A DNA stretch of 7,848 nt from Thermogutta sp. GTDB lineage: Bacteria > Planctomycetota > Planctomycetia > Pirellulales > Thermoguttaceae. Location of the stretch: assembly GCA_012798155.1 (NCBI GenBank), contig JAAZNR010000255.1:1-7848 (forward strand), read 5' to 3'. The notes below the pieces were generated by a model. It had not been told where the DNA came from. It did no database searches and worked only from the letters and a program-made list of their open reading frames with translations. The stretch's first letter is position 1; each line of letters begins with the position of its first letter. This document shows positions 1 through 6,523 of this stretch, piece after piece. Both the position numbers and the translations under genes were made by a program.

Positions 1-31
1 GTGGTGTAAATGTTTTCACAAGCACTCTTCG

Positions 32-37
32 TATAAT
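32..37 (+). promoter_or_regulatory. Candidate -10 box upstream of the secreted-protein gene
   Basis: A perfect TATAAT lies about 165 bp before the ATG at 203. No good -35 hexamer sits 16-18 bp upstream; the nearest TTCACA (15-20) is much too close. If used, transcription would start near 44 and give a leader of about 160 nt. The rest of 1-202 shows no convincing gene. An in-frame GTG at 116 would extend the next gene, but it lacks a good ribosome site and would bury the signal peptide. Confidence 0.3.
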
Positions 38-202
38 TCAAGGGTGAGAAACGTCGATTATCGCCGCCGCGCGTGATTCAAGAATCTCGATCAATACGTC
101 GAGAGAACCACTCCCGTGAAACCCGCGAGGACCGTCGGCTTGGGGAAATCCTGCGGGGTCGCGGCGACATGCGGCGACAATTTGGTGTTAGGAGCACGGA
201 AC

Positions 203-880
203 ATGAATCGGCTTGTGGCAAAACCGGCGACCTCCGTTTTGGTACTGCTGATCGCCTCTTACCTCGGCGGCGTTTGCGCGGGGCAAGTGCCGACGACGGT
301 ACCGGGAACCGTCGGCGGACTCAGACCGCAGGCCGCATCGCCGCGACAGCCTGCCATAATGCCGCTTCCCCCAACGGGAGTCACGGAAGCGCCGACCGGC
401 CAAGCCGATGCCGCGGCTGGAACTCTGCGATCGGGCAGCGCCGATATCCCGCTTCCACCTACCGGTTACGCGCGGAGCAGTTCGGCGGCGGGGACATCGG
501 GGGGGTGGGTCAGCGGGCCGGCGGCACTGCAAGGCGGACCGTTTCCGGCATACATGACGGGCTATGGAGCCTCGGGCGGCGGCTACTTCGGTGGAGGAAG
601 CGGGGTCGGCACCGCGGGGCGCCCGTTCTCCAATTACTCGTCGCCGCAGGCCGTCAGTCCCTACATGAATCTTTTCCGCAGTAATGCCAGCCTGGGAACG
701 GCGGGGAACTACTACACTCTTGTTCGCCCGCAGATCGAACAACAACGCGTGAATCAGCACCTCTCCCGACAAATCGACGAAGTTCGCACAGGATACGGCG
801 CGGCACCGGCCGGTCGCGGCGGAGCCGCCGGCGGCTACTTCATGAACTACTACGGCTTTTTCTCCGCGGGACCGCGCTGA
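203..880 (+). CDS. Small secreted Gly/Ser-rich planctomycete-type protein, function unknown
   Basis: A 225-aa protein. I chose the ATG at 203 because GGAG (191-194) lies 8 nt upstream and because translation then begins directly with a signal peptide: basic MNRLVAK, a hydrophobic stretch at about residues 11-22, and a likely signal peptidase I site after VCA (residues 24-26, before GQVP). The cysteine is not in a proper lipobox, so a lipoprotein is unlikely. The mature part is low-complexity: PLPPTG occurs twice (residues 54-59 and 83-88), followed by a Gly/Ser/Tyr-rich region (about 98-140). The most conserved-looking part is about 152-195, with SPYMNLFR, then NYYTLVRPQ and a Gln/Arg-rich helix. 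The C-terminus carries FMNYYGFFS. From memory, similar tails recur in exported planctomycete hypothetical proteins. I recognise no enzyme motif, so a surface or cell-envelope role is only inference from the export signal. No operon partner is certain; the next gene follows after 117 bp. Confidence 0.8.
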   Translation: MNRLVAKPATSVLVLLIASYLGGVCAGQVPTTVPGTVGGLRPQAASPRQPAIMPLPPTGVTEAPTGQADAAAGTLRSGSADIPLPPTGYARSSSAAGTSGGWVSGPAALQGGPFPAYMTGYGASGGGYFGGGSGVGTAGRPFSNYSSPQAVSPYMNLFRSNASLGTAGNYYTLVRPQIEQQRVNQHLSRQIDEVRTGYGAAPAGRGGAAGGYFMNYYGFFSAGPR

Positions 881-985
881 TGTGCCGCTTTTCTCCTTTT
901 TGACCTCGATTCAGTTTTGACCTTGGTCCAGCTTGCTTCAGCCAGTTGACGTACCCGCGGCATCGAGGCCGGCGGGAACATGGGA

Positions 986-991
986 AAGGAG
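986..991 (+). promoter_or_regulatory. Ribosome binding site that favours the GTG start at 998
   Basis: AAGGAG lies 6 nt before GTG 998, a near-ideal Shine-Dalgarno match and spacing. The alternative ATG at 980 is in the same frame six codons upstream but has only a weak GGCGGG before it. The strong site itself would lie inside that longer reading frame. Confidence 0.6.
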
Positions 992-997
992 TCTTCC

Positions 998-1396
998 GTG
1001 GATTCGCAATCACAACCGAGTCGTCCTATCTTCGCCGAAGGAATGACGGGGGCGAGTTTCAACTTGGAGTTTTCAACGGGCGGGTGGTCCGTTGAGCCGG
1101 AGGCGAGCGAGGACGTTTCAAGGCAAAAGATATCCACCCTCTCGCAGCTAGTCGAGCAAATGCAGTCGGCATTGAAGCTGTGGATGGAATGGAATCGGGC
1201 CTATCACGAACTTAGCGGCCTGATGTATTCGCACCGCTACGACGTCGGCAGATTGGAGAGCCTGGCCGACGAGCTGGACCGCCTGCGGCATCGAGCCGCG
1301 AACATGACGGCGCAACTGCTTTCCCGGCAACAGGACGAAACGACCTCGGCGCATTCTCTATCCCGGCGAGACATCGGCGAGGATGTTCCCGACTAA
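998..1396 (+). CDS. Small helical hypothetical protein
   Basis: A 132-aa protein from GTG 998, or 138 aa if ATG 980 is used; the strong AAGGAG at 986-991 favours GTG. I do not recognise the family. There is no signal peptide or membrane segment, so it is probably cytoplasmic. Residues 1-43 look flexible and polar. Residues about 44-79 and 82-111 form two strongly helical, amphipathic stretches: the first has LSQLVEQMQSALKLW, the second LESLADELDRLRHRA, with Leu/Met spaced as in a short coiled coil or helical hairpin. The tail is Ser/Asp-rich and disordered. It is co-directional with the secreted-protein gene but 117 bp downstream, so it may have its own promoter. A small structural or adaptor protein is possible, but nothing in the sequence fixes a function. 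Confidence 0.7.
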   Translation: MDSQSQPSRPIFAEGMTGASFNLEFSTGGWSVEPEASEDVSRQKISTLSQLVEQMQSALKLWMEWNRAYHELSGLMYSHRYDVGRLESLADELDRLRHRAANMTAQLLSRQQDETTSAHSLSRRDIGEDVPD

Positions 1397-1452
1397 CGAG
1401 ACGGCGCTAAATCGGGAGAAAACCACGATCAGTTGAGGTCTTAGCAGCGATA

Positions 1453-1565
1453 GCAACCCAACTGCTTGCAGGGAGTAGGCAACCTAGCGCCAGCGTACCA
1501 ACAGGCGGGATGATGGGCCGCGGGTTGCCAGGCGCGGTTGCCATGAAGGCGGCGCGGTAGGTTGC
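1453..1565. repeat. GGTTGCC/GGCAACC repeat cluster able to form a long stem
   Basis: This gap between two convergent genes is filled with short related motifs. GCAACC occurs at 1453-1458 and 1479-1484. Its complement GGTTGC occurs at 1523-1528, 1536-1541 and 1560-1565. GCAACCTA (1479-1486) plus GCGCC (1487-1491) pairs with GGCGC (1551-1555) plus TAGGTTGC (1558-1565), giving 13 base pairs with a 2-nt bulge. Inside the loop, 1516-1530 and 1531-1543 are near-direct copies of a GGCGCGGTTGCCA unit. It begins 20 nt past the stop of the minus-strand Hsp70 gene. There is no T-run, so it is not a classical terminator. It could be a REP-like or palindromic intergenic element, or a structured 3' end shared by both convergent transcripts. 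Confidence 0.5.
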
Positions 1566-1585
1566 TTGCCGTGCGAGTGCGCCGT

Positions 1586-4489
1586 TCACAACACGCGAAG
1601 GCCGCGCGGCAGGCTTTCACCGAAGGCCTCTTTCCGCTCTTCCTCTCGCAGTGAGCCGCCCGACCTGACCAATTCCATCAGATGCGGGGCCGCCCGCATC
1701 GCTTCCAACCTCCGCGCCGCCTTCTCGCGGGCAGACGCGGACAGATCGCGAAAGCGATCGCCGGTATAGCGTGCCAATTGCATGATGGAAAACGCCGTCG
1801 TGTCCCCCTCAAGGTCGAGTTCCAGCAGGCGGCGCAACCACTGCTCGGCCGTCTCCTGCGGCAGAACGCAATTCAGCGGCCCGTACAAAGGCACCCTGGC
1901 CCCCAGCCTGCCCAACGTCCAGACCATGGCTTCCCGCATGTTCTCGGTCTTTCGCCGAGGCAACAAATCGAGGATCATCCATCCCAGTTCGACCTTGTAA
2001 GCCGCGGGCAAGAGTTCCAAAGAGCCGAGTAGCCGCCAGATTTCGGAGCCTTCGTGCGAAGCCGCCGGAAAATCGGACCCGGTCTTGCCGGTGGCGGCTT
2101 GCCGCTGGAGCGACCGGGCGGAGGCCAGCAACGGATCGGCCAGGCTCCGTTGACGCCCGGCCGGCAATCCCCCGGCGATGCGTCTCCACAAGATCCACCA
2201 TTCGGCACGGCACATCGGAGAGGGATGCACCAGTCGTCCCTGAAGCAGGCGCCACGTCTCGGCGACGCGCCAATCGTCGGCGGCGACCCCGTATCCCGGC
2301 CGCAAGCAAAAGCCGAGCAAGTTCAACCACCGCGCCTCGTGCGACGGGCTTTGCCTGCGTCCCTGCTCGCACTCCACCAATCCCGCCCAGAGCCGTCGCA
2401 AGAAGGAAGCCGGCCACTCGCTGCGGGGCACCCCGGTGATCCGGACGAGATGCTTGACGATTCCTTCCGGCCGTCGGTTCGTTCCGGGAGTGAAGTATTC
2501 CTTCACCGCGGACAAAGCCGCCTGGGTGGCAGCTTCCTCCCAAATCCCTTGATTCTCCGCGCCCCCGCCGTGAGGGCCGATTTCCGTGCGTACGGCGGAC
2601 CGAACATCGAACTCCAGTCGCCAGCTCCCGGGACCGTCCAGCCGCTTGCACCACAACTCCAACGTCCCGATCTCGGTCAACTTGGCGTGAATCTCCACGT
2701 TCGCTTCGTTTTCAGAGGCGGTGCCCCGCCTAGTTGCCTTCAAGACCGTGCGCATCGGAGGCAATGCGGTCACTTGTTCGGGATGGGCCAAAATGAGCCG
2801 GCCTACCGGGTCGGTCAGCCGGGTAGCCGAATAATAGACGGGAAACTCCACCGGCTCGGCGACGCGCAAGCGGAACGGCCGGCCGCTCAGCGAAACCTCC
2901 TGATTCGGCTCCGTTCCGGCGGCGAGCACGCAAATCGCCGTATCGTACTTTGTCGCCTCGACGCCGGCTTGGGACGGCACGCCATCGCGGGCTTCGAGAC
3001 CGGGGACGGCGGCCTCCAAAAGCTCTCTTTCTTCGGCCGGCAGATCGATCCCCAGATAGTACGATCGGGCCAGCGACGCCGTGATTCGGACCCCCTCACC
3101 GCGACGCACCATGCCGTAGTAGGCCGCGCCTTGGGCCACCGCCAAATCCAGCCGCTCGTTTTGCAGGAGATTGGGCTGCCATTTCCGCCCCGGCTCGCCG
3201 TACCATCGGGCCAGCACGTTCACGAGCCGTTCGCGTATGGCCCTAGCGAAGAAAACTCCGCCGTTAAAAAGCACATGATCCGGCGCCGCAGGATCGAGGC
3301 CCTCTTGGGCGGGCGGTTCCGAAGCCAAAACCTCTCGGTGCGACTGCAAAAAGAACGCGATCTGGCGACTGACCGCAGGATCGCTCGCATAAGGGAGACC
3401 GAATTCTTGGAAACCCGTGCGCCGCGACTGCGGGCGCGCATCTTTTTCCACGTATGGAAAGAACCCGTCGAGGATGACCCTTTCCGCCTCTTCCCTGGCA
3501 AGTTCGACCTGCAAGGACCCGCCGACGACGCGAGAACCGCTTTCCGGAATTGCGATCGTGAGCGTCTCCGGAGGACGGGAACCCAATAATTCTTCCTTGG
3601 CCTTCTGGCAGCGGCGGACCAGCACGGACCATTGCCGCGGCTCCAACGTGACCCGGGCCGCCAACTTGGCCTCCACATGATGGGCGAGAGCCAAATCGAA
3701 ATTATCGCCCCCGAGGATCAAGTGATCTCCCACGGCAATGCGATGGAATTGGACCCGGCCGTCCGCTCCCGCGCGAACGCGGATGAGCGTCAAATCCGTG
3801 GTCCCTCCGCCGATATCGCACACGAGGACTTTTTCGCCGGGCTTCACGATTGTCTGCCAGTCATCGGCATGGCGGTACAGCCACGAATAAAAGGCGGCTT
3901 GCGGCTCCTCGATCAGGATCACGCGGGCCAGGCCGGCGGCCGCGGCAGCCTTGATCGTGAGTTGCCGCGCGACCTCGTCGAACGAGGCCGGAATCGTCAA
4001 CACGAATTCCTGTTCCGCCAACGGGTAAGCAGGAAAGGCGGCATCCCACGCCTGCCGCACATGCAAGAGATAACGCGAAGAGACTTCGACGGGAGAAAGA
4101 CGGGTCACGTCCGGCGCTCCATGCCACGGCAAGAGCGGCGCCGTCCTGTCGACGCCCGTATGGCACAACCACGACTTGGCCGAAGCGATCAGGCGTCCCG
4201 GCACCAAGGCTCCGTGTTCCCGGGCGAACAGGCCCACGGCATAACCCCGCGGCTCGCTGACGAACGGCAAGCGAAAGGCGTCCTTCGGGAATTCACCGTC
4301 GGCCGCTTCATAGTGGAACGACGGCAACACCTCCAGTGCCTCGAACCGGCCGGGGGCGACGATTTGGGGAATGCGAAAGGTACGAATACGCCGCGGATTC
4401 TCCTCCGTGTCCACATAACAGACGGCGGAGTTGGTGGTACCAAGGTCCATGCCCACTACAAAACGCGATGCAACACGCTCGTCATCCAT
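1586..4489 (-). CDS. Large Hsp70 (DnaK-like) family protein with DUF3731-type C-terminus
   Basis: An approximately 967-aa cytoplasmic Hsp70-family ATPase, far longer than DnaK (about 640 aa). The nucleotide-binding domain is complete in outline: phosphate-1 loop GMDLGTTNS (about 13-21), SAKSWL with the catalytic-lysine equivalent (about K105), TIPASFDEVARQ (about 165-176), IEEPQAAFYSW (about 193-203), phosphate-2 DIGGGTTDLTLI (about 225-236), GGDNFD (about 260-265), CQKAKEELL (about 294-302), adenosine motif LFNGGVFFARA (about 407-417) and LAVAQGAAYYG (about 449-459). The canonical DnaK linker DVLLLDVTP is not seen; ARSYYLGIDL follows instead. A beta-rich segment (about 510-640, with AKLTEIGTLELW) may be a divergent substrate-binding part. 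The last 300 or so residues are helical, with EARWLNLLGFCLRPGYG and EWWILWRRIAGGL, matching my memory of DUF3731 ('DNA-K related protein'). The start is only weakly supported by a ribosome site, but the phosphate-1 motif so close to it argues for it. No DnaJ, GrpE or second Hsp70 gene is adjacent. Client and function are unknown. Confidence 0.93.
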   Translation of the reverse strand: MDDERVASRFVVGMDLGTTNSAVCYVDTEENPRRIRTFRIPQIVAPGRFEALEVLPSFHYEAADGEFPKDAFRLPFVSEPRGYAVGLFAREHGALVPGRLIASAKSWLCHTGVDRTAPLLPWHGAPDVTRLSPVEVSSRYLLHVRQAWDAAFPAYPLAEQEFVLTIPASFDEVARQLTIKAAAAAGLARVILIEEPQAAFYSWLYRHADDWQTIVKPGEKVLVCDIGGGTTDLTLIRVRAGADGRVQFHRIAVGDHLILGGDNFDLALAHHVEAKLAARVTLEPRQWSVLVRRCQKAKEELLGSRPPETLTIAIPESGSRVVGGSLQVELAREEAERVILDGFFPYVEKDARPQSRRTGFQEFGLPYASDPAVSRQIAFFLQSHREVLASEPPAQEGLDPAAPDHVLFNGGVFFARAIRERLVNVLARWYGEPGRKWQPNLLQNERLDLAVAQGAAYYGMVRRGEGVRITASLARSYYLGIDLPAEERELLEAAVPGLEARDGVPSQAGVEATKYDTAICVLAAGTEPNQEVSLSGRPFRLRVAEPVEFPVYYSATRLTDPVGRLILAHPEQVTALPPMRTVLKATRRGTASENEANVEIHAKLTEIGTLELWCKRLDGPGSWRLEFDVRSAVRTEIGPHGGGAENQGIWEEAATQAALSAVKEYFTPGTNRRPEGIVKHLVRITGVPRSEWPASFLRRLWAGLVECEQGRRQSPSHEARWLNLLGFCLRPGYGVAADDWRVAETWRLLQGRLVHPSPMCRAEWWILWRRIAGGLPAGRQRSLADPLLASARSLQRQAATGKTGSDFPAASHEGSEIWRLLGSLELLPAAYKVELGWMILDLLPRRKTENMREAMVWTLGRLGARVPLYGPLNCVLPQETAEQWLRRLLELDLEGDTTAFSIMQLARYTGDRFRDLSASAREKAARRLEAMRAAPHLMELVRSGGSLREEERKEAFGESLPRGLRVL

Positions 4490-4615
4490 GGGGTGATTTA
4501 TCCCGAAGATTGATTGCAGATTTCAGGTTCCTTCGCGAGGTTGCCGGAAAGGTAGCCGTTGAAGCCCCCGCCCGATCTGTTCTTGAAACGCAAAGGTCCA
4601 AACGGCACGGATTTT

Positions 4616-4699
4616 GAAACGCAGAGGGCGCGGAGAAGGACGAAGGAGAACGAAGAATTGGTAGCCCGAGCTCTGCGTTCTCTGCGCTCTCCGCGTTTC
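4616..4699. repeat. Inverted CGCAGAG-type intergenic repeat
   Basis: The left arm 4616-4637 starts GAAACGCAGAGGGCGC. The right arm 4678-4699 is its reverse complement at 19 of 22 positions, with a 40-nt spacer. Both arms are built from short purine-rich units such as CGCAGAG, CGCGGAG, GGACGAAG and GAACGAAG. The left unit has an upstream direct copy: TGAAACGCAAAGG (4584-4596) and TGAAACGCAGAGG (4615-4627) match at 12 of 13 positions. From memory, ACGCAGAG/CGAAGGA-type inverted repeats are common between genes in planctomycetes, Verrucomicrobia and other environmental bacteria. Whether they are mobile, structural or transcription-ending elements is not settled here; no T-run follows. Confidence 0.65.
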
Positions 4700-5020
4700 C
4701 ATCCTTTCATTCCCCTCGGCCGTTCGCGGGCCGGCGGGAGGGCCGTCTTCAGGTTCGTTGCAGGGCGAAAAACGGATCCAGCCCCTTCACGCTCGAAGCG
4801 GACAGTCCTATTTTCGCGGGCTTCCCCGGGAGAATTGGGATAGTCCCCGTGAACGTTTACGTGAGAAAAACCTCCGGCATCGAGCCGCGCCGCAATGGCC
4901 GCCGCCGTCCCGGCTGCCGATGGCTCCGTTGCGCGATCCCACAGCGAACGGCACGACGCAGGAAGCTGCATCTCGAGAGGCATATCGAGGCGACTCCGGA
5001 GGGCCGTGGGGAAACGTGGA

Positions 5021-5078
5021 CCGCAACACATCGCCATGCGGTTGCGGGCGATTTCTAAAACGCCTTGGCCGCCGCAAC
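5021..5078 (-). other. Alternative hairpins directly after the inositol-phosphate synthase stop
   Basis: CCGCAAC occurs at 5021-5027 and 5072-5078, and its complement GTTGCGG lies between them at 5041-5047. The central arm can pair with either copy (7 bp each, loops of 13 and 24 nt), so the two stems exclude each other. On the minus-strand transcript the first arm begins immediately after the TGA stop. There is no T-run, so it is not a textbook intrinsic terminator. It may protect the 3' end or influence termination; this is inference from base pairing only. Confidence 0.35.
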
Positions 5079-6308
5079 TCAGGCGTCTTTGGACAGTGAT
5101 GCGACCCAATCCAGCAAGGCGCCGTGTTGGGAAAAGAAGTCGTTGTCGGACACTCCATAGGGACTCTTGAAGAAGGGTGCCAAAAAGGGCATGGTCCCGC
5201 TTATCCCGGCACGATCGGCCCGCTCCGTCAGACGGAACAGGTCCAGAACCAGCGGCGCGGCGAGCAAGGAGTCGCAGCCTTGCCAGATGAATTGCAGAAC
5301 CATGGGCGTCCCGAGAAAACCGGAAAAATGGATGTGATCCCACGCCGTTTTCCAATCGCCCATGTCCTCCACGTACTCGATGGAAACGACCGTCTTGGGC
5401 GCATAGCCCAGAATATCACCGACGAGGTGGTCTTTGCTGCGGACCTTGGTTGCCTTGTGTTGGGGATCGTCCAAGATTCGCCCGTCGAGATTGCCGAAAA
5501 TGTTGTGGCCGACCCAACTCAAGACTTGAAGATTGCGGGCGCGATACATGGGGGCCAACACGCTTTTCATGAGCGTCTCGCCGGTCTTGCCGTCGCAGCC
5601 CATGTGCCGCGTGCGGCGGATTTCGGCCAGCTCGGTGAGAGCCGGCAACGAGGCCCCGAGTGAGGGCGTGAAATTGATGTAGGAACAGCCCTCCGACAGT
5701 GCCGCGACGGCGTACAACGTGCTGGGAGGAGGCGAGAGTTCGCCGCCGGCCAGGGCCTTTTCCAATTCCTCCCAGCTTGTCGGAAAGGCTGCTGAATCGG
5801 CGGGCGGTTCCGTGGAGGCTACGTTGACCACGACGACGTGCCGCAGTCCGTGTTCCTGCTGAAAAGCGGCCAAATCTTGCTGCAATCGCCGAACGGCTTC
5901 CCAAGGCGAAGCGTCGCGCGGCACATCCGGAGCCGCCAATCCCCTGATCGCCGATGAAGCCCCACTCAGGGTTCCCCAGCGAATTCGTGCGTCGCAGTCG
6001 TCCAACTCGGCTTCCAACAAGTCGATCCAGTCCGGCAAGAAGACTCGATTGGTGCGGTGAAATGCGCGAATCTCGTCCACCAGTCGGGCGGCGCGGATTT
6101 CGTGCCCTCCGATGAGCACGCGATCGAAGGGAATCAGCCCCGCCTTGTGGAACGCGGATTGCGCGGTAACCAACCCGACGGGGGGCACGGCGTTGCGCCG
6201 CAACAGGAGCATTCCGAAAATGGAACAAGCGGCGACGCCGCCTCGCCCGCCGATCAACCACAATCCGACCGGCGGCGAGGGTGAATCTTGACTCTTGGAA
6301 GACGTCAT
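5079..6308 (-). CDS. ino1: Inositol-3-phosphate synthase (myo-inositol-1-phosphate synthase)
   Basis: A 409-aa cytoplasmic enzyme of the family that converts glucose 6-phosphate to 1D-myo-inositol 3-phosphate with NAD as a recycled cofactor, the entry step to inositol lipids and solutes. The Rossmann glycine-rich loop is LIGGRGGVAA (residues 18-27). VNVASTEPP (161-169) and EGCSYINFTPSLGAS (206-220) follow the family pattern. GKTGETLMKSVLAPMY (240-255) has K248 at the position of a catalytic lysine; RSKDHLVGDIL (290-300) with K292, and SGFLGTPM then GCDSLLAAPLVLDL (344-357), complete the active-site domain. The C-terminus has FFKSP, where K381 may be a further active-site lysine. Length is close to the shorter prokaryotic forms rather than the 530-aa eukaryotic ones. 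GAGG sits about 5 nt before the ATG, supporting this start. It is divergent to the aminotransferase gene. The end product made from inositol in this organism cannot be read from the window. Confidence 0.9.
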   Translation of the reverse strand: MTSSKSQDSPSPPVGLWLIGGRGGVAACSIFGMLLLRRNAVPPVGLVTAQSAFHKAGLIPFDRVLIGGHEIRAARLVDEIRAFHRTNRVFLPDWIDLLEAELDDCDARIRWGTLSGASSAIRGLAAPDVPRDASPWEAVRRLQQDLAAFQQEHGLRHVVVVNVASTEPPADSAAFPTSWEELEKALAGGELSPPPSTLYAVAALSEGCSYINFTPSLGASLPALTELAEIRRTRHMGCDGKTGETLMKSVLAPMYRARNLQVLSWVGHNIFGNLDGRILDDPQHKATKVRSKDHLVGDILGYAPKTVVSIEYVEDMGDWKTAWDHIHFSGFLGTPMVLQFIWQGCDSLLAAPLVLDLFRLTERADRAGISGTMPFLAPFFKSPYGVSDNDFFSQHGALLDWVASLSKDA

Positions 6309-6332
6309 CGCGGCCTCATCAAGACCAAAACC

Positions 6333-6338
6333 TTTATA
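6333..6338 (-). promoter_or_regulatory. Candidate -10 box for the inositol-phosphate synthase gene
   Basis: On the minus strand this reads TATAAA, part of the 8-bp palindrome TTTATAAA at 6333-6340, and lies 24 nt upstream of the ATG at 6308. It stands out as AT-rich in a GC-rich stretch. I see no convincing -35 hexamer at the usual distance, so this is a weak call. Confidence 0.3.
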
Positions 6339-6401
6339 AAACGCCGGCCATGAGAGCGCATGGCGGGTGCTACCGTCGAACGAAGCGGCAGTTTAAGCTA
6401 A

Positions 6402-6423
6402 TCATTATCCGTGTCATTATCCG
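6402..6423. repeat. Tandem TCATTATCCG repeat in the divergent promoter region
   Basis: TCATTATCCG occurs at 6402-6411 and again at 6414-6423, with a 12-bp period, just over one helical turn. It lies in the AT-richest part of the 215-bp gap between two divergent genes. Such spacing would suit a regulator binding the same DNA face twice, or the CATTAT hexamers could act as -10-like elements for the plus-strand gene. Both readings are inference. Confidence 0.4.
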
Positions 6424-6469
6424 CCGATTGCAGCGGCGGTTCAACGACGGGTCGGAGGGATCGCCGACC
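6421..6469 (+). other. Two consecutive GC hairpins in the aminotransferase leader
   Basis: Hairpin one: CCGCCG (6421-6426) pairs with CGGCGG (6434-6439) around a 7-nt loop. Hairpin two: GGTCGG (6450-6455) pairs with CCGACC (6464-6469) around an 8-nt loop. They lie 55 to 103 nt upstream of the ATG at 6524. No T-run follows either one, and I do not recognise a known riboswitch core or a leader peptide. They might shape the 5' leader or simply reflect GC-rich sequence. Confidence 0.3.
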
Positions 6470-6523
6470 GCACCTGTGCATTCCGGACGGATTTGCCCCT
6501 CGTAAAGCTTAAAGGATATCGGC

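Larger units (their letters stand above)
4490..5078. other. Gene-free region between the Hsp70 and inositol-phosphate synthase genes
   Basis: These 589 bp lie upstream of the Hsp70 start and downstream of the synthase stop, both on the minus strand. I find no credible gene. A minus-strand frame stays open through it, but its translation is Arg/Ser-rich, includes the repeat at 4616-4699 and overlaps the synthase gene out of frame. No CIRCE-type heat-shock operator and no strong promoter is visible before the Hsp70 start. The region contains the inverted repeat at 4616-4699 and hairpins at 5021-5078; 4700-5020 holds nothing I can name. Confidence 0.6.

Noticed and set aside
1..9. GTG GTG TAA at the left edge as the tail of an upstream gene
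   Set aside because: Only two codons are visible, so no coding call can be supported.
865..902. Possible intrinsic terminator at the end of the secreted-protein gene (CGCG-GGAC-CGCG followed by T-rich sequence)
   Set aside because: The stem is only 4-5 bp, lies inside the coding end, and the T-rich stretch is 12 nt away and interrupted by C.
1407..1589. Open frame of 60 codons on the minus strand in the convergent gap
   Set aside because: It is made mostly of the GGTTGCC repeat cluster and lacks a ribosome site; a repeat is the simpler explanation.
2054..3589. Open frame of 511 codons on the plus strand, opposite the Hsp70 gene
   Set aside because: It lies wholly antisense to a gene with clear ATPase motifs. 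Its translation is Arg/Pro/Gln-rich with no domain pattern, as expected for a mirror frame in GC-rich DNA.
4717..4733. Small CGGCC/GGCCG hairpin in the Hsp70 upstream region
   Set aside because: Five GC pairs with a 7-nt loop are common by chance in such GC-rich DNA, and nothing near it suggests a role.
4498..5355. Open frame of 285 codons on the minus strand across the gene-free region
   Set aside because: It overlaps the synthase gene out of frame by more than 270 bp and translates the inverted repeat; composition is Arg/Ser-rich.
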